60,000 nucleotides of DNA from Cryptomeria japonica. Lineage: Eukaryota > Streptophyta > Pinopsida > Cupressales > Cupressaceae. Location of the stretch: contig NC_081410.1 of NCBI RefSeq assembly GCF_030272615.1, positions 502,970,442 through 503,030,441 on the forward strand, given 5' to 3'. Both the position numbers and the translations under genes were made by a program. The notes below the pieces were generated by a model, which made no database searches, had not been told where the DNA came from, and saw nothing but the letters and a program-made list of their open reading frames with translations. This document shows positions 1-10,680 of the stretch, piece after piece (the stretch's first letter is position 1; every line of letters starts with the position of its first letter).

Positions 1-678
1 TCATTGTATCACATCTTGAGACAAGTATTTACACAGTACAAGTGATCACCTCTCAGACAAAAGACTAAGAAAATATTGGAGTTTTCCCATGATCTCTAGT
101 TTTGAAGCATTGTTGAGAAAATGCAGAGAATCCAATAATTTAAAAAGTTCAAAATGCAAAATAGTCAAGACTTTATGCAATAATGCAACATTTAGTACTT
201 CAAAAAATCATCCATCGTAGTGTTTTTGTGATTCTTGTTTTAGCAATCCAATGTTTTGTTCTGCGTTGGAGTAAGTTTTTGGTTGCTGGATGTAGTGTTT
301 CTGAGTTTTGCAAATAGTCTTGATGTCTTGAATGTGTTGCAATTTTTTGGCGAATATTGCCCCTAGTTAAGTGTACCTCTTGATGCGGATGTGCACAATG
401 ATTACCAAGCCATGGTGAGTTGTGGTAAAAGGATATATGGAGAAACTAGGATAGTGACTACGCTAAGTATGTCCTGAATGGATATTTGCTAAGTGTCGGG
501 TGATGGCCGATAGTGTTGTATTGCGGAGATAAGGATGTGGATATAGACAAAGGAGCTGTCCTTTCACAATAGCACTTGTTACCAATTTTTCACCAGTTGT
601 TTTTATTGTACCTTTTTATTTTGTTTTTTCTTGATTTTTTGATTTTTTTGATTTTGACTTTTCCGTGCATTAGACTAC
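1..678 (-). other. Element A 3' noncoding region
   Basis: Downstream of the integrase stop (679-681) no domain or convincing ORF is visible on either strand. A purine-rich run on the minus strand near 350-370 (AGGGGCAAT) could be polypurine-tract-like, but it is not followed by an LTR start resembling TGTAGACG, so I do not call it. Plus-strand bases about 200-222 repeat a sequence also found in the leader of element B near 53795-53817. Confidence 0.5.
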
Positions 679-1860
679 TCAAGTGTAGTATTTCTTCAGA
701 TGAATGCTGTTAGTTGGTTCTTCAAGCACATCTCCTTCTGAAGTTGTAAGCTAATAAGCACCTGATCCATAGATTGATATGATGACATAGGGACCCAACC
801 AGTTAGGTTCAAATTTCCCTTTCTTTTCTCGATCTTGTTGATTTCTTGGATTTTCTTTGAGGACTAGGTCACTGACTTTGAAGTTGCGAGGGATGACCTT
901 GTGATTGTAGCTTCTGCACATGCATTGCTGATATGATTTGAGATGAGTGTAAGCATGCTAGCTTCTTTCATCTAATAGTTCCAGTTCTTGTAGCCGGTTG
1001 ACTCGATACTCTTTGTCTGGAATTAAGCCTTTTAGAGAGACTCTGAGAGATGAAATTTCTACCTCCAGCGGTAAAATAGCTTCTGATCCATAGATCAATG
1101 AGAAAGGTGTTGCTCCTATAGGTGTATGGATGCTAGTTCTATATGCCCAAAGTGGGGGATTGAGTTGTATATGCCAATCTTTGCCTACATCATTTACTAT
1201 TTTCTTTAGGATTTTCAGTATTGTTTTATTGGATGCTTCTGCTTGACCATTCCCCTGGGGGTAGTATGGCGTAGAGAATCGATGTTGTATTTTGAATTGT
1301 TCAAATAGTTCTTGGACATCTTGGTTTTTGAATGGTCGTCCATTATTGGTGATGATGGAACTTGGAATACCATATGTACAGATTAGATAGTTTAGGATAA
1401 AAGATGCAATTTGTTTTCCAGTTACTATGGTCATGGGGACTACTTCTATCCACTTGGTAAAGTATTTTGTTGCAGTTATAATGAACTTTTGTCCATTTGA
1501 AGTTGAAGGATGAATTTTACCAACCAAGTCTATTCCCCACTGACAAAAGGGCCAGGATGTTGTAAATGGCTACAGTTCCTGTGCTGGTGCATGTATCAGA
1601 TTGCCATGGATCTGGCACTTAGGACACTTCTTGGCGAAGTGGTAAGAATATTTTTCCATTGTAGACCAGCAATATCCCATCCTTAGAAGCTTTTTAGAAA
1701 GAGGAGTCCCACTTGAATGTGTGCCACAAATACCTTCGTGAAGCTAGTGTAAAGTGGAATCAGATTCATTACGATCAAGGCAACGAAGAAGAGTACCATC
1801 TAGACCTTGACGATACAAAGTATCAGCAGTAAGGGTATACCGGGTGGCTTGTTGGATACA
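679..1860 (-). pseudogene. Integrase domain of element A (broken)
   Basis: Retroviral-type DDE integrase, which would insert element cDNA in the nucleus. In order: an HHCC zinc finger (HEGICGTH near 1745, CPKC near 1625), a core starting GIDLVGKI (first Asp), a second motif reading IITNNGRPF where the family has ITDNG, and a Glu in NGQAEASNK. After a stop near 958 the GPY/F-like C-terminal module follows (FKVSDLV, NWLGPYVI, GSGAY), ending at a TGA at 679-681. The Asp-to-Asn change in the second acidic residue would abolish catalysis. Stops at about 958 and 1744 also break the frame. It is the last pol domain, as expected for Ty3/gypsy. Confidence 0.88.
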
Positions 1861-2427
1861 ATTACATTTTTGGTTAGGGGATTGGTCAATGGGTAGGATG
1901 TTTTTTAGATAATCATATATGGGTCCATATAAAGGGGAATCCGAACCAGTTAAGGCATAGACAACATGGGATTCAGAGTGGTCATAGGCTAGGGAGAACA
2001 ATTGCTCTACCAGGAACTCATAACGACTCTGTTGCTCTGGAATTTGTAGTAATGAAGTGATAGTACCCATAGCATCGACTGCTTTGTTGTTCAACCTTGG
2101 TATTTGCTCGAAGGTGATGTGTACAAAATATTGTTTGAAGTCATCCACCATTCATTTGTAGGGCAGTAGCTTGTCATCCTTTGTCTGATAGTCATTGTTG
2201 ATTTGATTGATGACTAGTTGTGAATCTCCATAGACCATTAACTCTGTGATTTTCCATTCTATGACCATCTTGATGCCTATAACCAATGCCTCATATTCAG
2301 CCACATTATTCATGCATGGGAACATAAGTTGATATGATCCATGTTGGGTGTAGGATCCATCAAAGTATAGGGTCCATTGTGTGGTAGAAATAGCAAGAAC
2401 GTCCTTGTCCAAAAATTCTATCTCCAT
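1861..2427 (-). pseudogene. Second (archaeal-like) RNase H of element A
   Basis: Contains WTLYFDGSYTQ, NNVAEYEALVIGIKM and ELMVYGDSQLVINQINNDY, giving the D-E-D acidic residues of RNase H. A duplicated RNase H located between the standard RT-RNase H and integrase is a known mark of plant Tat-lineage gypsy elements. The acidic residues look intact, but an in-frame stop near 2152 separates the domain from its C-terminal connection to the integrase (LNNKAVDAMGTITSLL). Its role in the live element would be RNA removal during reverse transcription. Confidence 0.82.
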
Positions 2428-3705
2428 AGTTTGTTTTCCTGGTAGCAGTGCTTCATCTAGTTGATCTGCAATTGCTTGTCCTTTGATAGCTTTTCATTCT
2501 GTGTAGTGGATGTCAAATTCACTGAGAATCATGACCCATTTAGCCAACCGATCGGTAAGAGCTGCCTTGTTGAGTAGATATTTGAGAGGATCAATTTTTG
2601 CCACTAGCTTAATTGTGTGTGCTAGCATATAATGTCAAAACTTTTGAGATGCAAAGACTACCATTAGACAAGCCTTCTTAATGAGTGTATAGTTGAATTC
2701 ATAGCCATTCAATGTCCTGCTGATGTAGTATATGTCTGGTTCCTTTCCTTGTTGATCTTCTTATGCCAATAATGCCCCCAGTGATATATCTGTCATTGAA
2801 ATATATAGAATAAGGGGCTTTCTTGCTACCAGTGGTACTAGAACTGGTGGGTTCATCAGATACTGTTTGATTTGATAAAAAGATTCTGCACACTTGGCCT
2901 CCCATCTGAAAGGTACATTCTTATGGAGTAAATGATTGAATGGTAGACGTTTATCAGCTAGTTGAGCAATGAATTGTCTGATTGATTGGAGCCGTCCTTG
3001 TAGAGATCTGAGCTGACTAATATTCTTTGGCGGTGGCATCTCCATAATGGCTTGTACCTTTGTTGGATCCACTTCAATACCTTTAGCTGAGATGATGTAG
3101 CCTAGTAACTTGCTTGATGTAACCCCGAAGAGACACTTCTTAAGGTTGAGCCTGACTTGGAATTTCTCCAATTGATCGAAGATCTTTGTTAGGATGCTGA
3201 GATGTTTTTCTCTGGTGAAGGATTTAGCTAGTAAATCATCCACATAGTCTTCCATGAAGGTATGCATCATGTCATGAAAGAATGTTGTCATTGCCCATTG
3301 ATAAGTAGCTCCTGCATTCTTTAAGACAAAAGGCATAATATTCCAACAGTACGTTCCCCAAGGACAGGTAAACGCTATTTTATCTTGATCCTCTGGGGCT
3401 ATTTTTATTTGATTATAGCTTGAAAAACTGTCCATTAGTGAGAGCATTGCATGGCCCACTGTGAGGTCTACAATTATGTCGATACTGGGCAGAGGAAAGT
3501 CATCCTTTAGACAGGCTTTGTTGACATCTCTGAAATCAGTGCAGATCTTGATACTGCAGTCTGGTTTTGATACTGGTACCATATTGGAAATCCATTCTGC
3601 ATAGTCTATGGGTCAGATGAATCCGACATCTAGTAGTTTTTTTAGTTCAGCCTTGACCATAAGTGCCACCTATGGATTCATCTTTCATAGTTTTTTCTTG
3701 ACTGG
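2428..3705 (-). pseudogene. Reverse transcriptase and first RNase H of element A (broken)
   Basis: RT motifs in order: KPDCSIKICTDFRDVNKA, FPLPSIDIIVDL, SLMDSFSSYNQIKIAPED, FVLKNAGATYQWAM, then the catalytic YVDD at 3235-3246, and LGYIISAKGIEVDPTKVQAI. The first RNase H follows (LILYISMTDISLGALLA), with a TAA at 2761-2763 where the family has Gln. Further stops are TGA at 3613-3615 (CGA Arg in element B) and TAG at 3670-3672 (also TAG in B). YVDD is preserved, but GFSGYNQ has become SFSSYNQ. Reading continues upstream into the G-patch linker. Confidence 0.92.
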
Positions 3706-5631
3706 CTTAACTCCTGGAGAGATGGACAAGTGGTGCATGATTAAGTGTGGATCAATGCCGGGCATATCTACATATGACCAAGCAAAGTTAATTTTCTTCT
3801 CTTTAAAAAAGATGAGAAATGTCGATCTTTCCTCCTCTGTCAGAGATTCCGCTAGGTGTATGTTTTTGGCTGCTTCTATGGTACCAATGTTGATTGATTG
3901 AGTGGGCTCAATCAATATGGGTGATCTCTCATGAAAGTGTTTAGGAAGAGTGTCAAGTTTCCCATCCTTAGGTGCCTTAAAAAGGTTTTCACCCTCAGAT
4001 GCATCCTTTATTTTTACTTTTTTGTGATCTAGAGCTGCCATGGACTGGTTTTCAGCATCAGATCTTTTATGTGGTTCATTTTTGTGATTGAGAGACTTGG
4101 CACTCCCTGGTTTGCAGACATCGTTACTTTGTTCACTGGTAGAGCCTGTTTCTAGGTTAACGGTACATTGGTAGTGAATAATAGATTCATCATCTAAGAA
4201 AATTGGTATATCATGTATTTCGGGTTCGTCCCAGTCAATGAGGTCAGGAAAGACAAGTGGTAAGGAATCATTCGGTGGATCAAGTTCTGCTATTGTAAGT
4301 ATCAAGACAAAGGTTTCATTGTGATTGGTCTTGGTTTCAAAGAAGTCAAGGATTTCATTGAGGTTTTCGATGGTATCATCTTCCCTATAGACTTGTTCAT
4401 AATGTTTATGTTTGCTTTCCTTGGTGTCATAGATATTCAGCGGTCCAAATTCAAGAGGTCTATCTTCTGCGATATGGTCTTCCTCAGAAAGGGATATGGA
4501 ACCAGTATTGTCAGTGATATCTCTAGTAGTGTTTGATCAGCTACCCCGTTCATATTCATTGGAATCAGTCTTTGAGGCATCATCCCAGATTCTATCAGTG
4601 CTGTAAACAGGTATGTTGTATGGTGAAAATAGATCTTTGATGATGGATACTAGTTTGATAGTTTTTGCTGATTTGGTGTCGGATCCTGCTTCTACTTTTT
4701 GTATTTATTCATAGACCATGCCTCCTTGGGGAGGAATAACAGTATCAGGAGATGATTCTATTAGTTTTTGAGATATTGGTGTTTGAATATGAGCTACTAC
4801 TGCAAATATGGCCTTCTTGTGACTGAGAAGATTTTCCTGATGTTGCTTCTATTCTTGACGTTCACGTGCCTTGTAGATTGTTTCTGCTGACTCAAATAGT
4901 GCTTCCTACCAGGATTCTTCTTTGTACTTCTTCTTTGCTTTCCATTGAGTTTTTGGAGTTATGCGTGGTGTCTTTCTTAATCGGAAAGTGAGTTTACAAC
5001 CCAATCCTATTTTGTCTCTACTGAGCTGTGAAGGAAGGTCTATGGGTTTAGTGACTCCTTCTTTGCATTTTCCAATAGGTCCTTTACCATCATGTCCCAT
5101 TTGTTGCATGATTAAGTAGCCCTTTCCATATAGGTGTGTTGGTAGAACTATATCCAGAGTAGCTGCTCTATTATCTTCTTCCTCATCTTTGTATAACCAG
5201 CTAAGAATGTCCTTATCTTCTGATTCATGTGCTAGAGTGCCTAGTTGGATGAAGGTACCATCAAATTTGGTGATGGGCTGAGTTACCTGATGTGTTGATA
5301 TAGTGGGAAATCCATGAGATCTGGGTGATGTTGGTAATTTGGCCAAACACATGGGTTCCAAAGAGTATTCTCCCATACCTTGTTCTCTGATTTGCATTTT
5401 CTGCTTGAAATCTCCAGGTAATGATTTAGACTTTGCCTTCTATAGATCTGATGTTCAGGATCTCTATTTTTCCCTATTATGGGGAACCAAACTATCCTGG
5501 GCTGCCCCCATTGCATTACAATGTTGAAATGGATTGTGATCAGTAGATATAGAGACCTCTTGTCCGTTGTAGGGAAATTTGACACACTGGTGATACGTAG
5601 AAGGCACTGCTTGCATTTCATGTATCCAGGG
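3706..5631 (-). pseudogene. Protease-to-RT linker of element A with G-patch domain
   Basis: This polypeptide joins protease to RT. At about 4990-5150 is a G-patch module (YGKGYLIMQQMGHDGKG, then IGKCKEGV and PIDLPSQ). G-patch domains bind nucleic acid and are known next to the protease of some retroelements. A lysine-rich, charged segment follows, then an acidic region and the pre-RT block (NIHLAESLTEEERS, FAWSYVDMPGIDPHLIMHH). Stops include TGA at 3685-3687 (CGA in element B) and one near 4906. It matches 58087-59706 in element B almost throughout. Confidence 0.75.
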
Positions 5632-6486
5632 TCAACCTAATAAAATATTGTAGGTAAGGTCTATGTCTAAGACCTGACACATAGTATCCTTTTGCACTGG
5701 TCCAACTTGTATGGGTAACATCATGGTTCCTTTAGATGACCTTTCCTCATCATCATATGCCTTTATGGTAATCTTTTTACATGGATCAATAGACTCCTTT
5801 GAGAAGCCTAATGCACAGATAAGTTTTAAGGTACATATATTAAGTCCAGCTCCTCCATATATCAATACTCTATTTACTCGGTGTTTATAAACGATGACTT
5901 CAATATGGAGGGGAGTGTTATGCCGATGACTTAAGGAAGTATTATCATGCTCTGAGAAGGTGAGATTATGAGGCCCTGTCATATGAGTGACCATGGCTTG
6001 AAATCTGTCCGCATCCAGATCTTGAGGTACATTGGTTTCCAATAGTGCTTGTTCCAATATGTTTTTGTGTTTTGGCGATAGTTTCAGCAATTCTAGTATA
6101 GATATTTGAGTAGGAGTTTTGCATAGTTGGCTGACTAAATCATATTGGATTTTTGGTGTAGTGGTTGTAGGTGATGTATGTCCCTTAAAGACATATTTCT
6201 GAGCTCTGGTTGTTACATTGACAGATTCATGATCATGTTGGTCTCGGATTGTGATGACATTTACATGATGGTCTTCAGCTGATATGTGATTGATGGTGTT
6301 ATTGTAGACGTGGTTGATAGGAGATCCACGTGTATCATTTGAGGTTGAAGCTCCATCTTTGTTGTAGTTTGGAAGAGGATTTTTAAAGGCTCCATGGTCA
6401 CCATTTGTTTTGAGACCATCTACCGTTAAATCACCTTGATCAATCATGTCTTGAACAATGTTTTTCAATCTCATGCAATCGTTCAT
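5632..6486 (-). pseudogene. Aspartic protease region of element A, catalytic Asp lost
   Basis: Retropepsin-type protease that would process the Gag-Pol polyprotein. The active-site block reads VLIYGGAGLNICT, while the same place in element B reads VLIDGGAG: the catalytic Asp is Tyr here (codon at 5857-5859). Downstream conserved blocks are KITIKAYDDEERSSKG and DIDLTYNILLG, the latter being the usual ILG near the protease C-terminus. The preceding part (6486 down to about 5900) is the gag-protease linker with DHESVNVTTR and QISILELLKLSPKHK. Confidence 0.8.
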
Positions 6487-8078
6487 TCGATGACCTTTGT
6501 TATGATGAAAATCACAATAGTGTGAATCATTCCACCAAGGTGGTTTGATTTGGGGTTCTTAGTTGCTAATTGCAGGCAAAGAGAGAATCTTATTTGCCAA
6601 GAGCTCTCTGAATGCTGACTCTAGTGACTGTCCTAGTGGTGTGAAGACATGTTTTTGGAAATTGTTGGTGCCGTCACATGAATTATTATTAGGTCCTTGA
6701 TTCATGGTTTTGTTTTGAGTATCGTTGGTGTTGTTTGCATTGGGTTGACCTTGATTGGTATTTGGTGTGTATGTGTTAGCGTTTGGGTTAGCACCTTTAG
6801 GAACTTTCGTAGCTTGAGGATTTTCAAATAATGTGAGCACGGGTTGCTTAGATTTTGGATCATGCGATTCATTGCTGCCTTCATTTTTGTTTTGAGTCTA
6901 GAATCGAGACTTGTCTAAGTTGCTGTTATTTTGGTTATTGTAGTTTGATGAATTTGTTCCTTCTTTGAAGACTTTGAGCATTCCCTTTTTGACACATGCC
7001 TCTTCTACTTGAATGCCGTTTTCAATCAATTTAGCGAAAGACGGTATGCATTGGAGTTTGAGCCTGTAACTCATCTCACCATTCAAGTTGTCGATAAAAA
7101 TTTCCATTTTCTCCTTTTTAGGAATGTCTCGAGGATATCGTGACACCATATGTCGCCAACGTTGAAGGAATATCATAAATGTTTCATTGTTCTTCTATTT
7201 GGTGTTGCAGACGTCTAGCATGGTTATAGCATGTTGAATGTTATAGGAATATTGTGTTATGAACTTGTTAACCAATTCATCAAATGATCTAATAGGAGGT
7301 GTAATTTTGGATAACCATTCCATTGTTTGTCCTCCCAAGCTTTTGGGGAATAACCTCATCAGATAGGTGTCATCATGAGAAAATTCAAGACTCATGGTAC
7401 ATAATTCTCTGACATGATCATGGGGATCACTTTTTCCATCGTATTTGTCAAATTTAGGTACGTCTGAGTTTGGAGGAAAAGAGATCATGTGCAATCTTCT
7501 GTCAAAGGGATAAGACAGATTTCGTTTAATGAGTACCGCACTGTTGTCCCTTGTTGCATGTCTTGCATTTGTCTTTGTAACATTTGCATTTGTTGAGTAA
7601 GGGCAACTAAAGGTGCATTGTTTTGCCGAGGGAAGAGTTCTTCCCTTGTATTAATCCTGGGTTGAAACGGTGTATGGAACGGTATGTTTTGCTTGGGGAC
7701 GTTTTGTCTTAATGTATGTTGCTCTGGTATGTTTTGTTTGAGGATATCTTGTTCAGGGTCACATGCTTCCCCTTCTCGTTGTCATTCTTGATATTTGTAA
7801 TGTTGAGGTCTCGTTCTAAACACATCCGTGTCAAAGTCTTTAGGGACTTTGACCCCTTTGCTTGTGAGCATGAGCAAGTATTTTTCCTTGTCATATTCCA
7901 TGAGTCTTTCTACAAGTTTTTGGAACGAAGCACTTTCTTGGCATTCTTGTAGAAGTTCTTCAGAAATTTCAGTATCCTCTAGGTGTGGACCTTCAAAAGG
8001 ATATGATAACCTTCGATTCATACTGGATTCTGCTTGTACCTCGCTTTGTTTTTTTTGTTGAGAGCGAGTAACATGCAT
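6487..8078 (-). pseudogene. gag of element A (broken)
   Basis: Structural protein that would form the cytoplasmic virus-like particle. I place the start at ATG 8076-8078 (MHVTRSQQKKQSE) because element B starts at the same place (MPVTRSQRDKQSE). The retrotransposon gag core lies at about 7494-6950 (PKFDKYDGKSDPHDHV, LGGQTMEWLSKITPP, RYPRDIPKKEKMEIFIDNL). An Asn-rich linker follows, then the end of the CX2HX4HX4C finger just above 6486. Several stops and small shifts break it into at least four pieces. Confidence 0.85.
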
Positions 8079-9111
8079 TTTAGTAGAAACTTTCTGTGAC
8101 GAAGGGGACAAAGTCCTCTTCGATATGTTGTTCGGGGGTTGGTGGTTCAAGTCGGGGTGTGTTGTAAGTGATACACTCATCGGGAAAGAATGCCAGATTG
8201 ATCTTTCCTCCATGGTTTATGATTTGATTAAATACAGATTTTTGACAATATGCCCTAGTCTTTAAAGGCTCTTTGTCAAATTCATTGGATTTGTTTTGGA
8301 TATAAAGTTTGACGTGATGAAGGAATATTTGATGAGATTTGAAGAGTTGATGATTGATGTATAAAAATTTATTTCTTTTGATAAATTTGGAAAAACTAGG
8401 TTGTTGTTTCTTCAACATGGTGTTACGATAAATATTCTTTCTTCTCAGAATATGGCGATTAGTCATGCATAAGTGATCAATGGTTTCCTTTGAATTGTTT
8501 TGGATTTAGTTGATCTTGCTTTGAAAATTCAAGTTTTTACTTTATCAAAGTGAAGGTTTAGATGCCCCTTCATGACAAAGCATGCCAAATGATATGGATA
8601 AAGTCTCCTGATATGGAAACTTGATTTCACAACCTGAGGTTTTAAGCAAGTGATTTTGAGATAAAATCTGTGAGATGATAAAGGACCCCTTTGTCGCTTG
8701 TGATGATGTTTCCTAATTTTGATAGGATAGATATGTTTTATCGTGTGATCAGTTTTGGATTTTTACAACTTTTGTTTGACACAAATTTTGCTCAAGAAAT
8801 AGTTGCTCTCATGCACTAGACTGCCCTGATATTTTCCTTTGGTTGGTTTTTGCAATTTTTGGATTTTTGTTGAGTTTTTCAGTTTTGATGGATGATTTTC
8901 TGAAGTAGTAAATGCAAGCACAGCACCAAAGAGATAACCATTTTGCTTAATCTAACAAAAAGTGTATGTTATGCGAGGATGTGTTCAAATCCCCAATGTT
9001 TTAACAGGTCTAGATACAAATAATACACTTCAAGAAGACTCTTTATTCAAAGGTCATAAATAACATCATAGCCCACTAGTCTCGATACTCCGTCAGCTCA
9101 AACAGCCGTGT

Positions 9112-9127
9112 CACCCCCTAGAGGGTG
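9112..9127 (-). promoter_or_regulatory. Conserved leader hairpin in element A
   Basis: CACCCCCTAGAGGGTG is an almost perfect 16-base palindrome. At the same leader position element B has the 12-base perfect palindrome CCCCCTAGGGGG (53568-53579). Preserving a strong stem-loop in two diverged copies suggests an RNA structure in the genomic transcript, for example for packaging or dimer formation; that role is inferred. Confidence 0.45.
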
Positions 9128-10380
9128 CCTGTTTTTTTGCCTTTTGCCAGAAATTAACTCAAAGTGAATTTCTTCATAATTGAGCAGTTATCTTGGGAGA
9201 TATATGGTGAGCGATCTTGGGGGCAGATTCTTCCCCACCCTTGCACTATGATGATATAAATGTCTGGTTACTGACTCAGCTCAAGGTTTCTATTTCTATG
9301 GTTCGTAATCAGGCTTTTTGTTCGGCCATCAGTGATAAACTCCCTCAGGAGGCTTCCCAACCTTTAGAACAAAGGCTTTATGTATCTCAAGGATACTGGG
9401 AGAAGGCTAATCCCTGCGTGCAACCGTTGAAAAATACTTTTGTCACTTTCCACTTTTGATTATAGTGGGTTGGAATACTTGGCATCAAAGCTATTTCCCA
9501 CTCAGGTCATTCCCTTCACACTGGCCATAAATGGCTTTAAGAGTTGATTCCAACTCCTTGGGAAGGCAGGCCTGCTAAAGGTCTTATAATGCTTGAAGTA
9601 CATAAAGTTTTAAGAGTGGTCTGGATTTTTGATCACCTAATTAAGGGGAGAGCATATACCTTCCACTTTCGAGACAAGGCCAACAATCTTCTTTTTAGCC
9701 TTCAAGACAATGATTTGCTAGCTTCTACTTGGAGATGTTGCTCCAAAAAGCATGGTGTTCCTTTTATTTCCCCAAATCAGTGATTATCTAATCTAGGAAA
9801 AGAATTGAGTCAACAAAGCAAAACTTCGATTTGGACAACAAAAGGAAATCGACAAAAAAGGGGAATAACGTCCCTCTTTGATTGTAACAAAAACTTTTAG
9901 GTGAGGTTCTTTCCTTTGCAAAAATTTAAAATGAATCCTTTTATACACCAAAGGATGGTGAGGTTCTTTTTGAAGCTACTTTTCCAAAAAGGAAAGTTTG
10001 TATTGTTCTTTTTAGAGCCCAAAATAAAGTTTTTCTTCTATGAAAGCAAGAAAATTTCTGATTGTGGTTCTTTTTATAGCCCAAAAATAGAGTGAGTTCA
10101 ATTTAAAAAAAAAGAAGTTCAAATTTTAAACTAACTTAACTAAGTTAGTAAAAATTCTAACTATCTTAATAACCTTAAGACTAAGCTCCTATCTACAATA
10201 AAATCATTAGAATCCTGCAAAAGAACAAGTGGAAAATGTTAGATGACTAGTGGACTTCAACAAGTCTAATTTTATCCTCGGTTACAGATTTTATTTTTCT
10301 GATTTCTGTCTATCTATGATGCACTACAGAACAAACTGTACATGCTACAAAGTAACAGTGATGAGCTAAAATAAGGCAGA

Positions 10381-10570
10381 GATGCGCTATACTATTTTCA
10401 GGATGTGCTACTCTGTGTTCTGGAGGCGCTGCTCTATTTTTCTCCTGCACGAGACCTATAGGAAAATATTAGTATTATGATACGCTAAGGAAAAGACTTC
10501 ACGCACTAGATGATGGTACCAACACGCTGAACAGTATGCTGGATGCACTAGGCTATTAACTAGATGAGCT
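10381..10570 (-). repeat. Decayed TAGCGC(A/G)T repeat units in element A leader
   Basis: On the minus strand, units such as TAGCGCAT, TAGCACAT, TAGTGCAT, TAGCGTAT and CAGCGTGT recur every 20-35 bases. They match array 1 of element B (52275-52685) but are fewer and more mutated, mostly by CG to TG or CA changes. Confidence 0.65.
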
Positions 10571-10658
10571 AGGGAATGTTTCCCACATGCTGATTCTTTT
10601 TTCCCACGGACCTACAAAAGTGGTTAAATTCAAAAATTGATTTGATATATGGGGTGAT

Positions 10659-10676
10659 GCCCCATGGTGGGCACCA
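10659..10676 (-). other. Primer binding site of element A (tRNA-Lys type)
   Basis: Minus strand TGGTGCCCACCATGGGGC, four bases after the LTR end. It differs from the complement of the plant tRNA-Lys 3' end (TGGCGCCCAACGTGGGGC) at three positions. Two of these are CG-decay changes, and the remaining one is shared with element B. Confidence 0.75.
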
Positions 10677-10680
10677 GAAA

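Larger units (their letters stand above)
8079..10658 (-). other. Long 5' leader of element A
   Basis: This 2.6 kb stretch lies between PBS and gag and has no coding domain I recognise. It aligns piecewise with the leader of element B (52196-55281), including the conserved block at about 9000-9780. Short open frames on the plus strand (9217-9459, 9544-9783) are antisense to the element. They stay partly open in B, but amino-acid changes are as frequent as expected for noncoding drift, so I do not call them genes. Confidence 0.7.

Noticed and set aside
9217-9783. Two open frames antisense to the element A leader, also partly open in B (53294-53476).
   Set aside because: Translated A and B differ about as often as expected for random change, stops interrupt B, and the sense strand looks equally conserved; no domain is visible.
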